Made by a program: the position numbers and the translations under genes | The notes under the pieces: model-generated | What the model was told of the DNA's origin: nothing | What the model saw: the letters and a program-made list of their open reading frames with translations, nothing else | Databases searched by the model: none | In this document: positions 41,014-49,695 of the stretch, piece after piece | Layout of the letters: every line of letters starts with the position of its first letter | Numbering within the stretch: the stretch's first letter is position 1 | Assembly: GCA_002344215.1 (NCBI GenBank) | Contig: DDSV01000028.1 | Coordinates: forward strand, 66,287 to 130,286 | Direction of reading: 5' to 3' | DNA length: 64,000 nucleotides | Source of the DNA: Akkermansiaceae bacterium UBA2381 | GTDB taxonomy: Bacteria > Verrucomicrobiota > Verrucomicrobiia > Verrucomicrobiales > DEV007

Positions 41014-42468
41014 ATGGAAACTGCGCCCGAGTCGAGTGAATCCCGGCCCATCCCTTCTGTATTTCAGAAGCGAACGCTCTGGCTGGCGATCAGCGGTTTA
41101 TCGATTGTCATCATCGGCTGCATCATTGTCGGAGCGGTCATGCTTTCGGCGACGGTGCTGAGTTATCTCCAACCTGTCCTTGTGCCTCTGGCGGTGGCAG
41201 GCATCATCGCCTATCTGCTCGATCCCATTATTTCCTGGTTAGAGAAGAGGGGGTGGTCACAGCGTGTCTCGGCCCTCTTTGTCTACGTTGCCTTTCTTGT
41301 CCTGGTGGTTCTTCTGGTTGTGGCGGTTTTTGTGCCAACTTTCGGACAGGCTCAGGAAGCCTATGATAAGCGGGATGCCTATGGTAAACAGGTTATGAGC
41401 CTGGTAAAAAGTGGGGTCTCATCGCTTCAGAGCCAGGTTAACACGGGGATAGCGGAAGAATACTACCAGAAGGGAATAGACTGGATTTCCGCTGAGGGAC
41501 CCAAGATTGGTGCCAATATCGGGCAGTGGGTCTGGTCCCGCGTGCGAGGCGCCTTCGGATTTTTCGGGTATCTTCTCGGGCTGCTTCTTGTGCCGATCTA
41601 TCTTTATTACTTCCTCCAGAATGGACACAAGATAGCGACGACCTGGTCTGACTATCTGCCGCTGAAGGCTTCCTCTTTCAAGGACGAGGTGGTCGGGACA
41701 CTCACTGAGATCAACGGGTATCTTATTTCCTTTTTCCGGGGACAGATGGTCGTCAGCCTCATTGACGGAGCGCTCGTGGCGGTCGCGCTTACCTCGATCG
41801 GACTTCCCTACGCCCTCCTCATCGGAGTTTTCCTCGCCATTCTCGGGCTTATTCCCTATATCGGCAATTTGATGGTCATGGTTCCGGCCATTCTAATCGC
41901 CATTGCCCATTTTGGAGCCGTTTCCTGGGGCGCGGTGGTGCAAAACGAGACGCCTGTGGTTGGCGGAATCGCGATGGTTCAGGTGGATGGGGGCGGAAGC
42001 GGTGAAGTAGCGGCCAAGGCTGGAGAAATCACGGCCAAACCGGCGAAAGCGGACCGCTACGTCGTGACCAGCGTCTCGGCGGACGGGAAGCGGGCCGAGG
42101 TTCTCCTCCATGCCTGGACCTGGCTTCCGAATGTGTGGATTTATCCTGTTATCGTCCTCGTCATCTTTGTCACCCTCCAGCAGGTCAACGGACTCGTCAC
42201 TGCTCCCAGGATTGTCGGGGATTCAGTCGGATTACATCCTCTGACGGTGATTTTTTCCGTTCTCTTCTGGTCTTTCCTTCTGGGCGGGCTTCTCGGGGCG
42301 CTCCTTGCCGTGCCCCTGACGGCCGCGATCAAGGTGCTTTTCCGGAGATATTTGTGGGAGCGGCGCCTCGAAGCTGTGGTCGAGCGGAAAATCTCGGACA
42401 AGTCATCGACCGTGCCGGAGGTTTCATCCGGAGTCGGTGAGGACGGGGAACTTCCCGTTTCCCCGTGA
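41014..42468 (+). CDS. AI-2E family transporter (permease)
   Basis: A 484-residue polytopic membrane protein of the AI-2E (YdiK/PerM) family. N-terminal helices (about 25-75, LAISGLSIVIIGCIIVGAVM), a central amphipathic region, then YLLGLLLVPIYLYYFLQNG, and the signature LPYALLIGVFLAILGLIPYIGN, and C-terminal LHPLTVIFSVLFWSFLLGGLLGALLAVPL. Family members may export autoinducer-2 or act in Na+/H+ exchange. An insertion of about 70 residues (GGSGEVAAKAGEITAKPAK) between helices near 310-375 is unusual. The start follows the candidate origin region directly. Confidence 0.9.
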   Translation: METAPESSESRPIPSVFQKRTLWLAISGLSIVIIGCIIVGAVMLSATVLSYLQPVLVPLAVAGIIAYLLDPIISWLEKRGWSQRVSALFVYVAFLVLVVLLVVAVFVPTFGQAQEAYDKRDAYGKQVMSLVKSGVSSLQSQVNTGIAEEYYQKGIDWISAEGPKIGANIGQWVWSRVRGAFGFFGYLLGLLLVPIYLYYFLQNGHKIATTWSDYLPLKASSFKDEVVGTLTEINGYLISFFRGQMVVSLIDGALVAVALTSIGLPYALLIGVFLAILGLIPYIGNLMVMVPAILIAIAHFGAVSWGAVVQNETPVVGGIAMVQVDGGGSGEVAAKAGEITAKPAKADRYVVTSVSADGKRAEVLLHAWTWLPNVWIYPVIVLVIFVTLQQVNGLVTAPRIVGDSVGLHPLTVIFSVLFWSFLLGGLLGALLAVPLTAAIKVLFRRYLWERRLEAVVERKISDKSSTVPEVSSGVGEDGELPVSP

Positions 42469-42507
42469 TCTGAGCAAGAGAGTGCCCTTTTTTCGGTCAA
42501 TGGTTGC

Positions 42508-43539
42508 ATGGCTGGAAAACTCGTTCATCCTATCGACCCGCAGTTTATGCATAACGTCGATACCACCAAACTCGCCGAAGAGATTCAGAAACAGGGAGTC
42601 TGGGTATCGGCCGTCAAAGAGGAGATGGCCCGAGTCGTCGTCGGGCAGCATTCCCTGATCGACCGGCTTCTCACCGGATTGCTGACCAACGGGCACGTGC
42701 TGCTGGAAGGGGTCCCGGGACTCGCCAAGACTCTCACGGTGAATTCGCTCGCCGGTGCCCTGTCCTCGCAGTTTCAGCGTATCCAGTTTACTCCCGATCT
42801 CCTGCCCGCCGACTTGATCGGCACGCTCATCTACAATCCCGGGACCAATGAATTTGTTCCCAAGCTGGGTCCGGTCTTTTCGAACCTGATCCTTGCTGAT
42901 GAGATCAACCGGGCTCCCGCCAAGGTGCAAAGCGCTCTCCTTGAAGCGATGCAGGAGCGTCAGGTCACCATCGGGGACACGACCTATCGCCTGCCTGATC
43001 CCTTCCTCGTTCTGGCCACTCAGAACCCGATTGATCAGGAAGGCACCTACCAGTTGCCTGAAGCGCAGTTGGACCGCTTTTTGTTCAAGGTGATCGTCGA
43101 TTACCCCACGATCGCCGAGGAGAGGATTATTCTGGATCGCATGGCGACCTCGAGTCCCAAGACGCGGACCCGGGCCATGGTGGATGCAAAAACCATCATC
43201 GCGAGCCGGGAACTGGTGAACTACGTCTATGTGGACGACGGGGTGAAGGACTACATCGTCCGTTTGATCCACGCGACCCGCTTCCCCGGTGAAGTTGAGC
43301 CCGCGCTGCAGCCTTTAATCCGGGCGGGGGCCTCACCTCGAGGCACGATCAACCTCACTCTCGCAGCCAAGGCGGCGGCTTTCCTCAACGGCCGCGGTTA
43401 CGTGGTGCCGCAGGACATCAAGGATCTCGTTTATGATGTCCTCCGTCATCGGATTCTCCTGAGCTACGAAGCGGAAGCCGAGGAAATCACCAGTGAGCAG
43501 ATCATCGCCACGATTATTGACCGGATTCCTGTTCCATGA
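42508..43539 (+). CDS. MoxR-family AAA ATPase
   Basis: A 343-residue MoxR ATPase with Walker A EGVPGLAKT (67-75), Walker B LILADEINRAP, sensor motifs ATQNPIDQEGTY and PEAQLDRFLF, and the C-terminal helical lid. Such ATPases act as chaperones that insert metal cofactors or assemble VWA-domain proteins, normally next to DUF58 and BatA/BatB genes. Here those partners are missing nearby. The protein at 55029 looks like a typical moxR-cluster membrane coiled-coil protein, 11 kb away. Confidence 0.92.
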   Translation: MAGKLVHPIDPQFMHNVDTTKLAEEIQKQGVWVSAVKEEMARVVVGQHSLIDRLLTGLLTNGHVLLEGVPGLAKTLTVNSLAGALSSQFQRIQFTPDLLPADLIGTLIYNPGTNEFVPKLGPVFSNLILADEINRAPAKVQSALLEAMQERQVTIGDTTYRLPDPFLVLATQNPIDQEGTYQLPEAQLDRFLFKVIVDYPTIAEERIILDRMATSSPKTRTRAMVDAKTIIASRELVNYVYVDDGVKDYIVRLIHATRFPGEVEPALQPLIRAGASPRGTINLTLAAKAAAFLNGRGYVVPQDIKDLVYDVLRHRILLSYEAEAEEITSEQIIATIIDRIPVP

Positions 43540-43631
43540 CAATGCCGCCAACTTTCGTCTTTCGGGCGATACGGGCTTGGCGAGTCTTATCAAGGTAGTG
43601 TAGGGTCTCCTGCGGTTCAGGGAACTTTCTC

Positions 43632-44846
43632 ATGCAAAACGCAGCTCGCATCCCGGTCATCATTGTCTCCATCGTTATCGTGGTTCTGATTCTCGTGCTC
43701 TGGAAGAAGAGTGACAGGAAAAACGCCCTGAGTGAGCTGGAAACCCGCTTCGGAGCCGATGTTTCCATTACCGACGAAGAATTTTACCTCGGGTGCTCAA
43801 GTTCGTCCCTGATCGACCTGTCTGATCTTGCGACGGTGGCGTTGCGTGCCGGGAATCCCACCATTCTTGATGTCACGGGTGCACCGGAATTGAAGTCTCT
43901 GGCGGGGATCGAGAAATTGAAATCCCTCACCTCGATTGTTGCCATCGATTGTGCATCACTGGTCAGCGCGGATGGCGTCAGCGGGCACCCGGCTCTGACT
44001 GAAATTGTTCTGACAGATAGTAAGAACTTTTCCGAAACCGCGGCGATTCGTGACATTCCCAATCTCGTCACTCTCGACTTCAGCGGTTGTGTGAACCTGA
44101 CGGCTCTTGAGGTAAGCAACCTCCCCGGGCTGCAGAATCTCTATTTGAGCCGCTGCCTAAAAGTGGCGCAGCTGGAGGTGACTTCGTTTCCCGGCCTGCG
44201 CCAGCTTTATACGGACGGATGCAGCAGTCTCGCAGCGATCGGGGGACTGAGTGGATTGACGCAACTGACTGATCTTGATGTCAGCAATGCCACCACCCTG
44301 CGCGGACTTGCCGGGGTAGGCGGTCTTTCCGAATTGATCGTCCTCGATATCCGGAATGTGGAGATCAGTGATTTCAGTGAAATCGCCACCCTGCCCAAGC
44401 TCCGGGTCCTCCGCATGGGAGGGCAGGATGCCATCGAGACTCTGGAACCGCTTGCGGGATTGAGCTCCCTTCGCGAGATCCATCTCGAGGCATGTCCCAA
44501 CTTCCGTTCGCTCAAAGGGATGCCTTCGGGCGTATCGCAGTATGCCGGCTTTACTCATTGTCCGGAGTTGCGCAGCCTGGATGGGCTGGAGGCCGCAACC
44601 GGGCTCGAACAGCTTGATCTGACCGGTTGTGTCAATCTGTCAGGGATCGAAAAGGTCGCGGCCCTGGAGAACATCGTGCAGCTCAGTCTCGTCAAATGCC
44701 GTCAGGTCACGGATATCAAGGTGGTGGAGAAACTTTCCAAGCTGGTCATCGTCATGCTGGGTGGATCCGGTGTGGTCCCCGCGACGGTGGAGGAGTTGTC
44801 TCTCGCGAACAAGGAGATGATCTTTGATTTTGCCGTCTCCGAGTAA
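43632..44846 (+). CDS. Membrane-anchored leucine-rich repeat protein
   Basis: A 404-residue protein with one N-terminal transmembrane helix (8-24, VIIVSIVIVVLILVLW) and a body of leucine-rich-like repeats with periods of 20-25 residues (LVTLDFSGCVNLTALEV, LQNLYLSRCLKVAQLEV, LQLDLTGCVNLSGI-type units). The form LxxLxLxxCxxL resembles the Cys-containing LRR and internalin-like families, used for protein binding. It probably faces the periplasm. No partner is identified; it converges with kamA. Confidence 0.8.
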   Translation: MQNAARIPVIIVSIVIVVLILVLWKKSDRKNALSELETRFGADVSITDEEFYLGCSSSSLIDLSDLATVALRAGNPTILDVTGAPELKSLAGIEKLKSLTSIVAIDCASLVSADGVSGHPALTEIVLTDSKNFSETAAIRDIPNLVTLDFSGCVNLTALEVSNLPGLQNLYLSRCLKVAQLEVTSFPGLRQLYTDGCSSLAAIGGLSGLTQLTDLDVSNATTLRGLAGVGGLSELIVLDIRNVEISDFSEIATLPKLRVLRMGGQDAIETLEPLAGLSSLREIHLEACPNFRSLKGMPSGVSQYAGFTHCPELRSLDGLEAATGLEQLDLTGCVNLSGIEKVAALENIVQLSLVKCRQVTDIKVVEKLSKLVIVMLGGSGVVPATVEELSLANKEMIFDFAVSE

Positions 44847-44894
44847 TTGACCCTATCGATCCTCCTCCTCGACGGGCGTGGTGTCTGACGCGTC

Positions 44895-46079
44895 TTATTC
44901 GGCAAGATCGAGGACAGGACCGGAAACGGCTGAAGGTTCCGGATATTCGAAGGTTTTTCCCTCGAAGTTGCGGATGAGGGTGCGGTCGCCGGTTCGTTGA
45001 AGAACATAGTCCGGATTGATCGGGACTTTGCCTCCGCCTCCGGGAGCATCGATGACATACTGAGGCACGGCATATCCGGTGGTGTGACCGCGCAGCCCCT
45101 CAATGAGGGCAATTCCCTCTTCGACCGGGACCTCAAGATGCGAGGACCCCTGGATCAGGTCAAGCTGGTAGAGATAATAAGGGCGGACACGGCACATGAG
45201 GAGCTTGTGCACGAGGGTTTTCATGGTATCCAGGTTGTCGTTCACTCCGCGGAGAAGCACGCTCTGATTGCCGAGGGGAATTCCATGATTGGCGAGTCGT
45301 TCGAGCGCTTCCTTCACCTCAAGGGTGAGCTCACGGGGGTGATTGACGTGAACACTCATGAAGAGCGGATGATATTTCTGCAGCATGGCGCAAAGCTGCG
45401 GCGTTATCCGCTGTGGGAGAAAAATCGGAACGCGTGACCCGATTCTGAGGAACTCGAGGTGGGGAATGTCCCTGAGCCGGCTGAGAATTTTCTCCAGTTT
45501 GCTGTCCGAAAAGAGGAGGGGATCTCCGCCTGAAAGCAGGACATCGCGAATCTCCGTGTGTTTTTCGAGATACTGGAAGGCCGCCTCGAAATCGGTTTCC
45601 AACTCCTGTTCGCCTGCTCCGCTGACGACCCGGCTTCGCGTGCAGTATCGGCAATAGGAGGCGCAACGGTCGGTGACGAGGAAGAGAACCCGATCCGGGT
45701 AACGGTGGACCAGTCCGGGGACGGGCATGTGCGAATCTTCCCCGCAGGGGTCCGCCATCTCGTAGGGGGAAGTCCAGGTTTCCTCCACCCTCGGGATGAC
45801 CTGTTTCCGGATCGGACATTCCGGGTTATCCCGGTCAATCAGATTAAAAAAGTGAGGGGTGATGGCCATCGCCAGTTTGGTGCCTGAGAGAATAACCCCG
45901 TTCCGTTCATCCTCCGTCAGCACGAGGTGCTCCTCCAACTGCCGCAGCGTGGTGATCCGGTTTTTCAATTGCCAGACATGGCTGTTCCAGTCCGCGGAAG
46001 TAACACCCTGCGAGGCCCAATACCCGGGGGCATGGGAGAGAAAGGATTTTTCGAGGTCAAGTGCGGCTGGGTAGTTCAT
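44895..46079 (-). CDS. kamA: L-lysine 2,3-aminomutase family radical SAM enzyme
   Basis: A 394-residue protein with the SAM-cluster motif RCASYCRYC (Cys139, 143, 146), LLSGGDPLLFSD for the SAM site, and the PLP Lys in VIDAPGGGGKVPINPDY, all typical of lysine 2,3-aminomutase. The reaction moves the alpha-amino group of lysine to give beta-lysine. In many bacteria beta-lysine is acetylated to the osmolyte by AblB, but no ablB lies nearby; EF-P modification (EpmB) is the alternative, and the epmA or efp genes are also absent. A 247-bp divergent region separates it from an HTH gene. Confidence 0.9.
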   Translation of the reverse strand: MNYPAALDLEKSFLSHAPGYWASQGVTSADWNSHVWQLKNRITTLRQLEEHLVLTEDERNGVILSGTKLAMAITPHFFNLIDRDNPECPIRKQVIPRVEETWTSPYEMADPCGEDSHMPVPGLVHRYPDRVLFLVTDRCASYCRYCTRSRVVSGAGEQELETDFEAAFQYLEKHTEIRDVLLSGGDPLLFSDSKLEKILSRLRDIPHLEFLRIGSRVPIFLPQRITPQLCAMLQKYHPLFMSVHVNHPRELTLEVKEALERLANHGIPLGNQSVLLRGVNDNLDTMKTLVHKLLMCRVRPYYLYQLDLIQGSSHLEVPVEEGIALIEGLRGHTTGYAVPQYVIDAPGGGGKVPINPDYVLQRTGDRTLIRNFEGKTFEYPEPSAVSGPVLDLAE

Positions 46080-46326
46080 TGGCGGCGGTCTCTCAGGTCA
46101 GTTGGAGAATTACCTTGGTGACAAAGGGAGACGTGATCGAATGCAATTCCTTACCCGCGGAAGCAGGGTAAAGTGGCGAAGGGTAAGGTTAAATGGAGGT
46201 CTTTTTTCACTAATCAGGTAATTATTTAGCGGCAATCACGGTCATCTGCTGCTACAAAACCGAAACGAGTTTATAGCCTCCCGAATTGGCCGTCTACCCC
46301 CGAAACCCTCGAACTTCCATTTTGAC

Positions 46327-46971
46327 GTGACTTCCTACCTCAAGCTTCTTCGCCGCATCTCCAAACCTCACTGGTTTGAAATCATGGAGTTGATCAAGTG
46401 TTCGGGCGGTCTTTCGGTCGGGGAACTGGCCGAAGTGATGGGGATGAGCTATATGGGGGTGAAAAAACACTGCCTCGCGATGCATAAACTGGGACTGCTC
46501 GAGACCTGGCGGAATCCGAAAGCAGTGGGCCGGCCGGAAAAGCTCTACCGGTTAACCGCGAAGGCTGCGCCTCTCTTCCCCCAGATCGGTAACGATTTCA
46601 GCCTTCTCATTCTTGAGGCGGCGACCCAGCTTGAATCCAATGCGGCGGAAAAGATCCTGTTTTCCTTTTTTCGAACCCGCGCCGAGCAACTCTCGAAAGT
46701 GGTGAGCGGAGACTCGGTTCAGGAGCGGGCCGAAAAATTGGCCGCAGCGAGATCCGAGACAGGATATTATTCGAAGTGTATTTTCACCGAGGAAGAGGGG
46801 CTCAGGATTGAGGAGTTTCACAATCCTCTGGAGCCGCTCTTCGAAAAATACAACACCCTCGAGCGCATGGAGATTCAGATGTTCGAGCGTCTCCTCGGGG
46901 CCCGTGTGCAGCGAACGGTCACGAGGACGGCCGGATTGTCCCGATACCGGTTTGACTTATCGCCGCGGTAG
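46327..46971 (+). CDS. Winged-helix transcriptional regulator (ArsR/SufR-like)
   Basis: A 214-residue protein starting at GTG 46327. Residues 10-75 form a winged helix (WFEIMELIKCSGGLSVGELAEVMGMS, KHCLAMHKLGLLETW, GRPEKLYRLT), the pattern of ArsR/SufR-type regulators, where GRP(x)KLYRLT recalls SufR. The C-terminal 130 residues (RAEQLSKVVSGDSVQER, SETGYYSKCIFTEEEG) would be the sensory part; only Cys in SKCIF is visible, not the SufR C-x12-C-x13-C cluster pattern. Possibly it controls kamA, from which it diverges. A Nudix gene follows 16 bases later. Confidence 0.75.
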   Translation: MTSYLKLLRRISKPHWFEIMELIKCSGGLSVGELAEVMGMSYMGVKKHCLAMHKLGLLETWRNPKAVGRPEKLYRLTAKAAPLFPQIGNDFSLLILEAATQLESNAAEKILFSFFRTRAEQLSKVVSGDSVQERAEKLAAARSETGYYSKCIFTEEEGLRIEEFHNPLEPLFEKYNTLERMEIQMFERLLGARVQRTVTRTAGLSRYRFDLSPR

Positions 46972-46987
46972 TGTCGATTGCTGGCCG

Positions 46988-47611
46988 ATGGGCAAATACG
47001 CAGACGAAAATGTGCTGGTGGTCTCCCGCGATCTCTTTGAGCGCCTGGGAGTTTTTCAGGGGATCACGCTGGAGCCGGAACTTTATCTTCCTTCGCTCCT
47101 CGATCCCGCGAACAACTATTTTCTGAGTCGTGACCTTGCCGAGGAGGATCCGTCGCATAAGCAGATTATTCCTTACGCCATCTTCAGGCATCGTGATCGC
47201 TATCTCCACTACGTTAGGGGCGGCGGCTCAGGAGAGAAACGGCTCGCGGCGAAGGGATCGATTGGTATTGGCGGACATATCAATGACATCGATCACGCCG
47301 GGTCGTCCCTTGATAAAGATACGTACACCATCGGGGTCGAGCGGGAGATCGATGAGGAACTGAATATATCCGGCGGCCACACCCAGGAGATTCTCGGATT
47401 GATCAATGATGATTCCAATGAGGTGGGCAAAGTTCATCTCGGAGTTGTTCATCTCTTCACCTTGGAGAGTGATGAGGTAACGGCCGGAGAGGATAATATC
47501 ACCGATCTGCAGTTCCTGACTCTCGAACAACTGGAGTCTCGTCGCGACCAACTGGAAAGCTGGTCGCAGATCTGCCTCGACGGACTCGTTCAGCTCGTGC
47601 GCGGCCGCTGA
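46988..47611 (+). CDS. Nudix-superfamily protein of uncertain substrate
   Basis: A 207-residue protein (ATG 46988). GSIGIGGHINDIDHAGSS leads into a Nudix-like helix VEREIDEELNISGG, with the REXDEEL core replacing REXXEEXGU. Upstream YFLSRDLAEEDPSHKQIIPY is characteristic of a phosphoesterase-like Nudix subgroup. Substrate unknown. It is likely cotranscribed with the winged-helix gene (16-base gap). It overlaps the convergent membrane protein gene by 22 bases. Confidence 0.75.
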   Translation: MGKYADENVLVVSRDLFERLGVFQGITLEPELYLPSLLDPANNYFLSRDLAEEDPSHKQIIPYAIFRHRDRYLHYVRGGGSGEKRLAAKGSIGIGGHINDIDHAGSSLDKDTYTIGVEREIDEELNISGGHTQEILGLINDDSNEVGKVHLGVVHLFTLESDEVTAGEDNITDLQFLTLEQLESRRDQLESWSQICLDGLVQLVRGR

Positions 47612-48168
47612 ATCAGGCTTGCCAGTCCAATTCCGAATCCCAGGCCGAAAAAGAGGCCCCACGAAAGGCGGGCAAGGGTGACGATGGTATTAGGTTCAAA
47701 GGGCAGTTGAATACCCAGCTGGCCGCGACCCTGAAGCGCCTGATACGTCAGTCCACCGGTGTAATAGCCAAGAGTGTGCCAGAGAAATACCACCGCAGTG
47801 GCGGTGAGGAGGGGGCGGGTGCTTGTCGTCTCGCGGCGAAGGATGGCGATGATGGTCAACAGCCCAAGAAAGGATCCGAGAATCTCCCCGAATGTGTCCC
47901 GAAAGGTGAACCACGAGATCGACCAGAGGAATGCGTACGCGGCAAATCCCACCGCAAAACGAATACAGAAACCGGCGACCTCCTTCTTTGTCTCAAGAAT
48001 GGAGCCGGGAGTGATGGCCAGTCCGCCCAGACCAAGGAAGACGAGGGCGCACATTGCATACAGCGATGGTTCCGAATTGAAAATTCGGGAGCCGAAGGCC
48101 CAGATCGAGAATGAGAGAAGGGTGACGAGAGTGAAAAGTCCGGTCGGGAGGATTAGTCGAAGATTCAT
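47590..48168 (-). CDS. Small polytopic membrane protein of unknown function
   Basis: A 192-residue protein with five or six hydrophobic helices (LILPTGLFTLVTLLSFSIWAF, MCALVFLGLGGLAI, FAVGFAAYAFLWSISWF, ILGSFLGLLTIIAIL, LLTATAVVFLWHTLG, LSWGLFFGLGFGIGLASLI). No family is recognised. ATG 48168 follows a second ATG at 48171. It overlaps the Nudix gene by 22 bases at the 3' end and is divergent from the HTH gene at 48287 across a palindrome. Confidence 0.7.
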   Translation of the reverse strand: MNLRLILPTGLFTLVTLLSFSIWAFGSRIFNSEPSLYAMCALVFLGLGGLAITPGSILETKKEVAGFCIRFAVGFAAYAFLWSISWFTFRDTFGEILGSFLGLLTIIAILRRETTSTRPLLTATAVVFLWHTLGYYTGGLTYQALQGRGQLGIQLPFEPNTIVTLARLSWGLFFGLGFGIGLASLIQRPRTS

Positions 48169-48234
48169 CATACTAGATAATTCAGTTGCGTCGTCTCTGT
48201 GGCGACCGGCGTAGTTACATAAACGTTGCAAAAC

Positions 48235-48267
48235 AAGGGTGCGGGAATTATTGTTCCCCTCCCCCTT
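48235..48267. promoter_or_regulatory. Symmetric palindrome upstream of the HTH gene
   Basis: AAGGG (48235-48239), then GGGAA (48243-48247), centre TTATTG, TTCCC (48254-48258), then CCCTT (48263-48267): nested inverted repeats with 5-base arms and 3- and 4-base inner gaps. It lies 19 bases before the start codon of the HTH gene and 66 bases from the divergent membrane protein start, so it is a plausible operator for one or both. Confidence 0.5.
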
Positions 48268-48286
48268 ATAACAAAACCCCCCAAAT

Positions 48287-48643
48287 ATGGCTACACGATA
48301 CGATCAGAAAACAAAAGACGAGGTAGTTGCCTACGTCCAAAATTATAACGAGCAAAAAGGCCGCGGCGGTCAGTCGGCAGCGGTGAAGAAATGGGATCTC
48401 AACCCGATCACCATCAAATCCTGGCTCGAAAAGGCTGGCGTGGACACTCCCGGACGCGGTGGACGCAAAAAGCGCAAGACTGTGCGCGGAGCCAAGGCTG
48501 CAGCAGCGGTGACTGAAGTCAAAGCATCGGGTAAGGCCCGATCCGGCGATAAAGTTTCCGACGCTTTGCAGCGCATGATTGCGATTCAAGGTGAAATCGC
48601 CTCGCTCGAGCGTGAGTTCGAAAAACTTAAAGGCCGGCTCTAA
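48287..48643 (+). CDS. Small transposase-like HTH protein
   Basis: A 118-residue protein. Residues 1-50 (TRYDQKTKDEVVAYVQNYNEQ, QSAAVKKWDLNPITIKSWLEKAG) match the helix-turn-helix of IS3-family OrfA-type transposases. A basic linker (GRGGRKKRKTVRG) and a C-terminal coiled segment (ALQRMIAIQGEIASLEREFEKL) follow. No orfB, inverted ends or target duplication are present, so it is likely a domesticated DNA-binding protein rather than a live element. It has an upstream palindrome and a strong terminator. Confidence 0.75.
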   Translation: MATRYDQKTKDEVVAYVQNYNEQKGRGGQSAAVKKWDLNPITIKSWLEKAGVDTPGRGGRKKRKTVRGAKAAAAVTEVKASGKARSGDKVSDALQRMIAIQGEIASLEREFEKLKGRL

Positions 48644-48669
48644 TCCAGCCATTACTTTCGGTTCTGACA

Positions 48670-48702
48670 AAGCCGCAGCGGGGTTACCTGCTGCGGTTTT
48701 TT
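48670..48702 (+). terminator. Rho-independent terminator after the HTH gene
   Basis: CCGCAGC (48673-48679) pairs with GCTGCGG (48690-48696), extended by a G-T pair and A-T pairs, around a 10-base loop, followed by TTTTTT. It starts 27 bases after the HTH stop. Confidence 0.9.
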
Positions 48703-48755
48703 CTTGTCGCGGCGTCGCGGCATGGTCGAAAGTAGGTGTTGAGATCGGGAAACTC

Positions 48756-49679
48756 ATGAAACTCGTTTTAATGGCCGCCGCATTTCTTGGATTGGTAATG
48801 GCTGACTCTGTTGAACTGAGTGCGGCGGAGAGCCATCTCGTTGTCGACCATGAGTCCGGACACATTCTGGTCGCAAAGGGTGAAGACACTCCCCGGCAGG
48901 TTGCCAGCCTCACCAAAATCGCCACGGTGATGGTTGTCCTGGAGTGGATTGCCGAGAATGGCGGGAACGTTACCGATCAGATTCCGGTGACGAAGGACGC
49001 GATTTCCGGAGGGGCGAATCCGCTCGCCGTGAAGGAGGGAGACAAACTTCCCCTCGAAACCGCTCTCTTTGCAGCCATGATGGCTTCCGACAACACCTCG
49101 GCCTCAGCGATGGCGGAGGCCTTCGGGAAAAAGATGAATCCCGCGGTTTCGGGACTAAAGGCTGTGGCAGTGTTTGTCGAGCGAATGAATCTTCTCGCCA
49201 AAGATCTCGCCATGGAAAGGACCCGCTTTATCAATCCTCACGGGCTGGATGGTGAGGAGGCTCAAGGGGTTTCGACTGCCTCCGATATGGCGAGGCTGGC
49301 GATTCATGCCTACGATCATCCTGAGTTTGGTCGTTTCTGCCGGGAAAAGGAGAAGACCGTAACCGTTTTCCGGAACGGAGCGGCCATGGAGGTCCGTTTG
49401 ATCAACACGAATGAGCTTCTTGGCTCGCGGGGAATCGATGGAACCAAGACGGGAACGACCCGACGTTCCGGGGAGTGCCTCATTGCATCGGCGACCGGTG
49501 AATCCGGGGTAGGGGGTAGCATCGGCAATCGCCGTTTGATTTCAGTTGTTTTGAAGTCCGGTGACCGCTTTCGGGATGCCGTCCTTCTACTGAATCAGGG
49601 ATGGGCTGCCTGCGCCTCCTGGCTGGCGGAAGGAGGGGTTTCTGAAACCAATGATCACTTGCGAAAGAGAGTGAACTAG
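48756..49679 (+). CDS. D-alanyl-D-alanine carboxypeptidase (peptidase S11)
   Basis: A 307-residue secreted protein starting MKLVLMAAAFLGLVMAD. Catalytic motifs of low-molecular-weight PBPs are in order: SLTK (51-54), SDN (111-113) and KTGT in GIDGTKTGTTRRSGECL. The enzyme trims the terminal D-Ala of peptidoglycan stem peptides in the periplasm. The frame opens further upstream (48579), overlapping the HTH gene and its terminator, but ATG 48756 gives a proper signal peptide. Pfk follows 16 bases later. Confidence 0.92.
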   Translation: MKLVLMAAAFLGLVMADSVELSAAESHLVVDHESGHILVAKGEDTPRQVASLTKIATVMVVLEWIAENGGNVTDQIPVTKDAISGGANPLAVKEGDKLPLETALFAAMMASDNTSASAMAEAFGKKMNPAVSGLKAVAVFVERMNLLAKDLAMERTRFINPHGLDGEEAQGVSTASDMARLAIHAYDHPEFGRFCREKEKTVTVFRNGAAMEVRLINTNELLGSRGIDGTKTGTTRRSGECLIASATGESGVGGSIGNRRLISVVLKSGDRFRDAVLLLNQGWAACASWLAEGGVSETNDHLRKRVN

Positions 49680-49695
49680 TTCTCAGTTCCCGCCC

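Noticed and set aside
48287..48643. Active insertion sequence
   Set aside because: Only an OrfA-like HTH protein; no catalytic transposase, terminal inverted repeats or target duplication.
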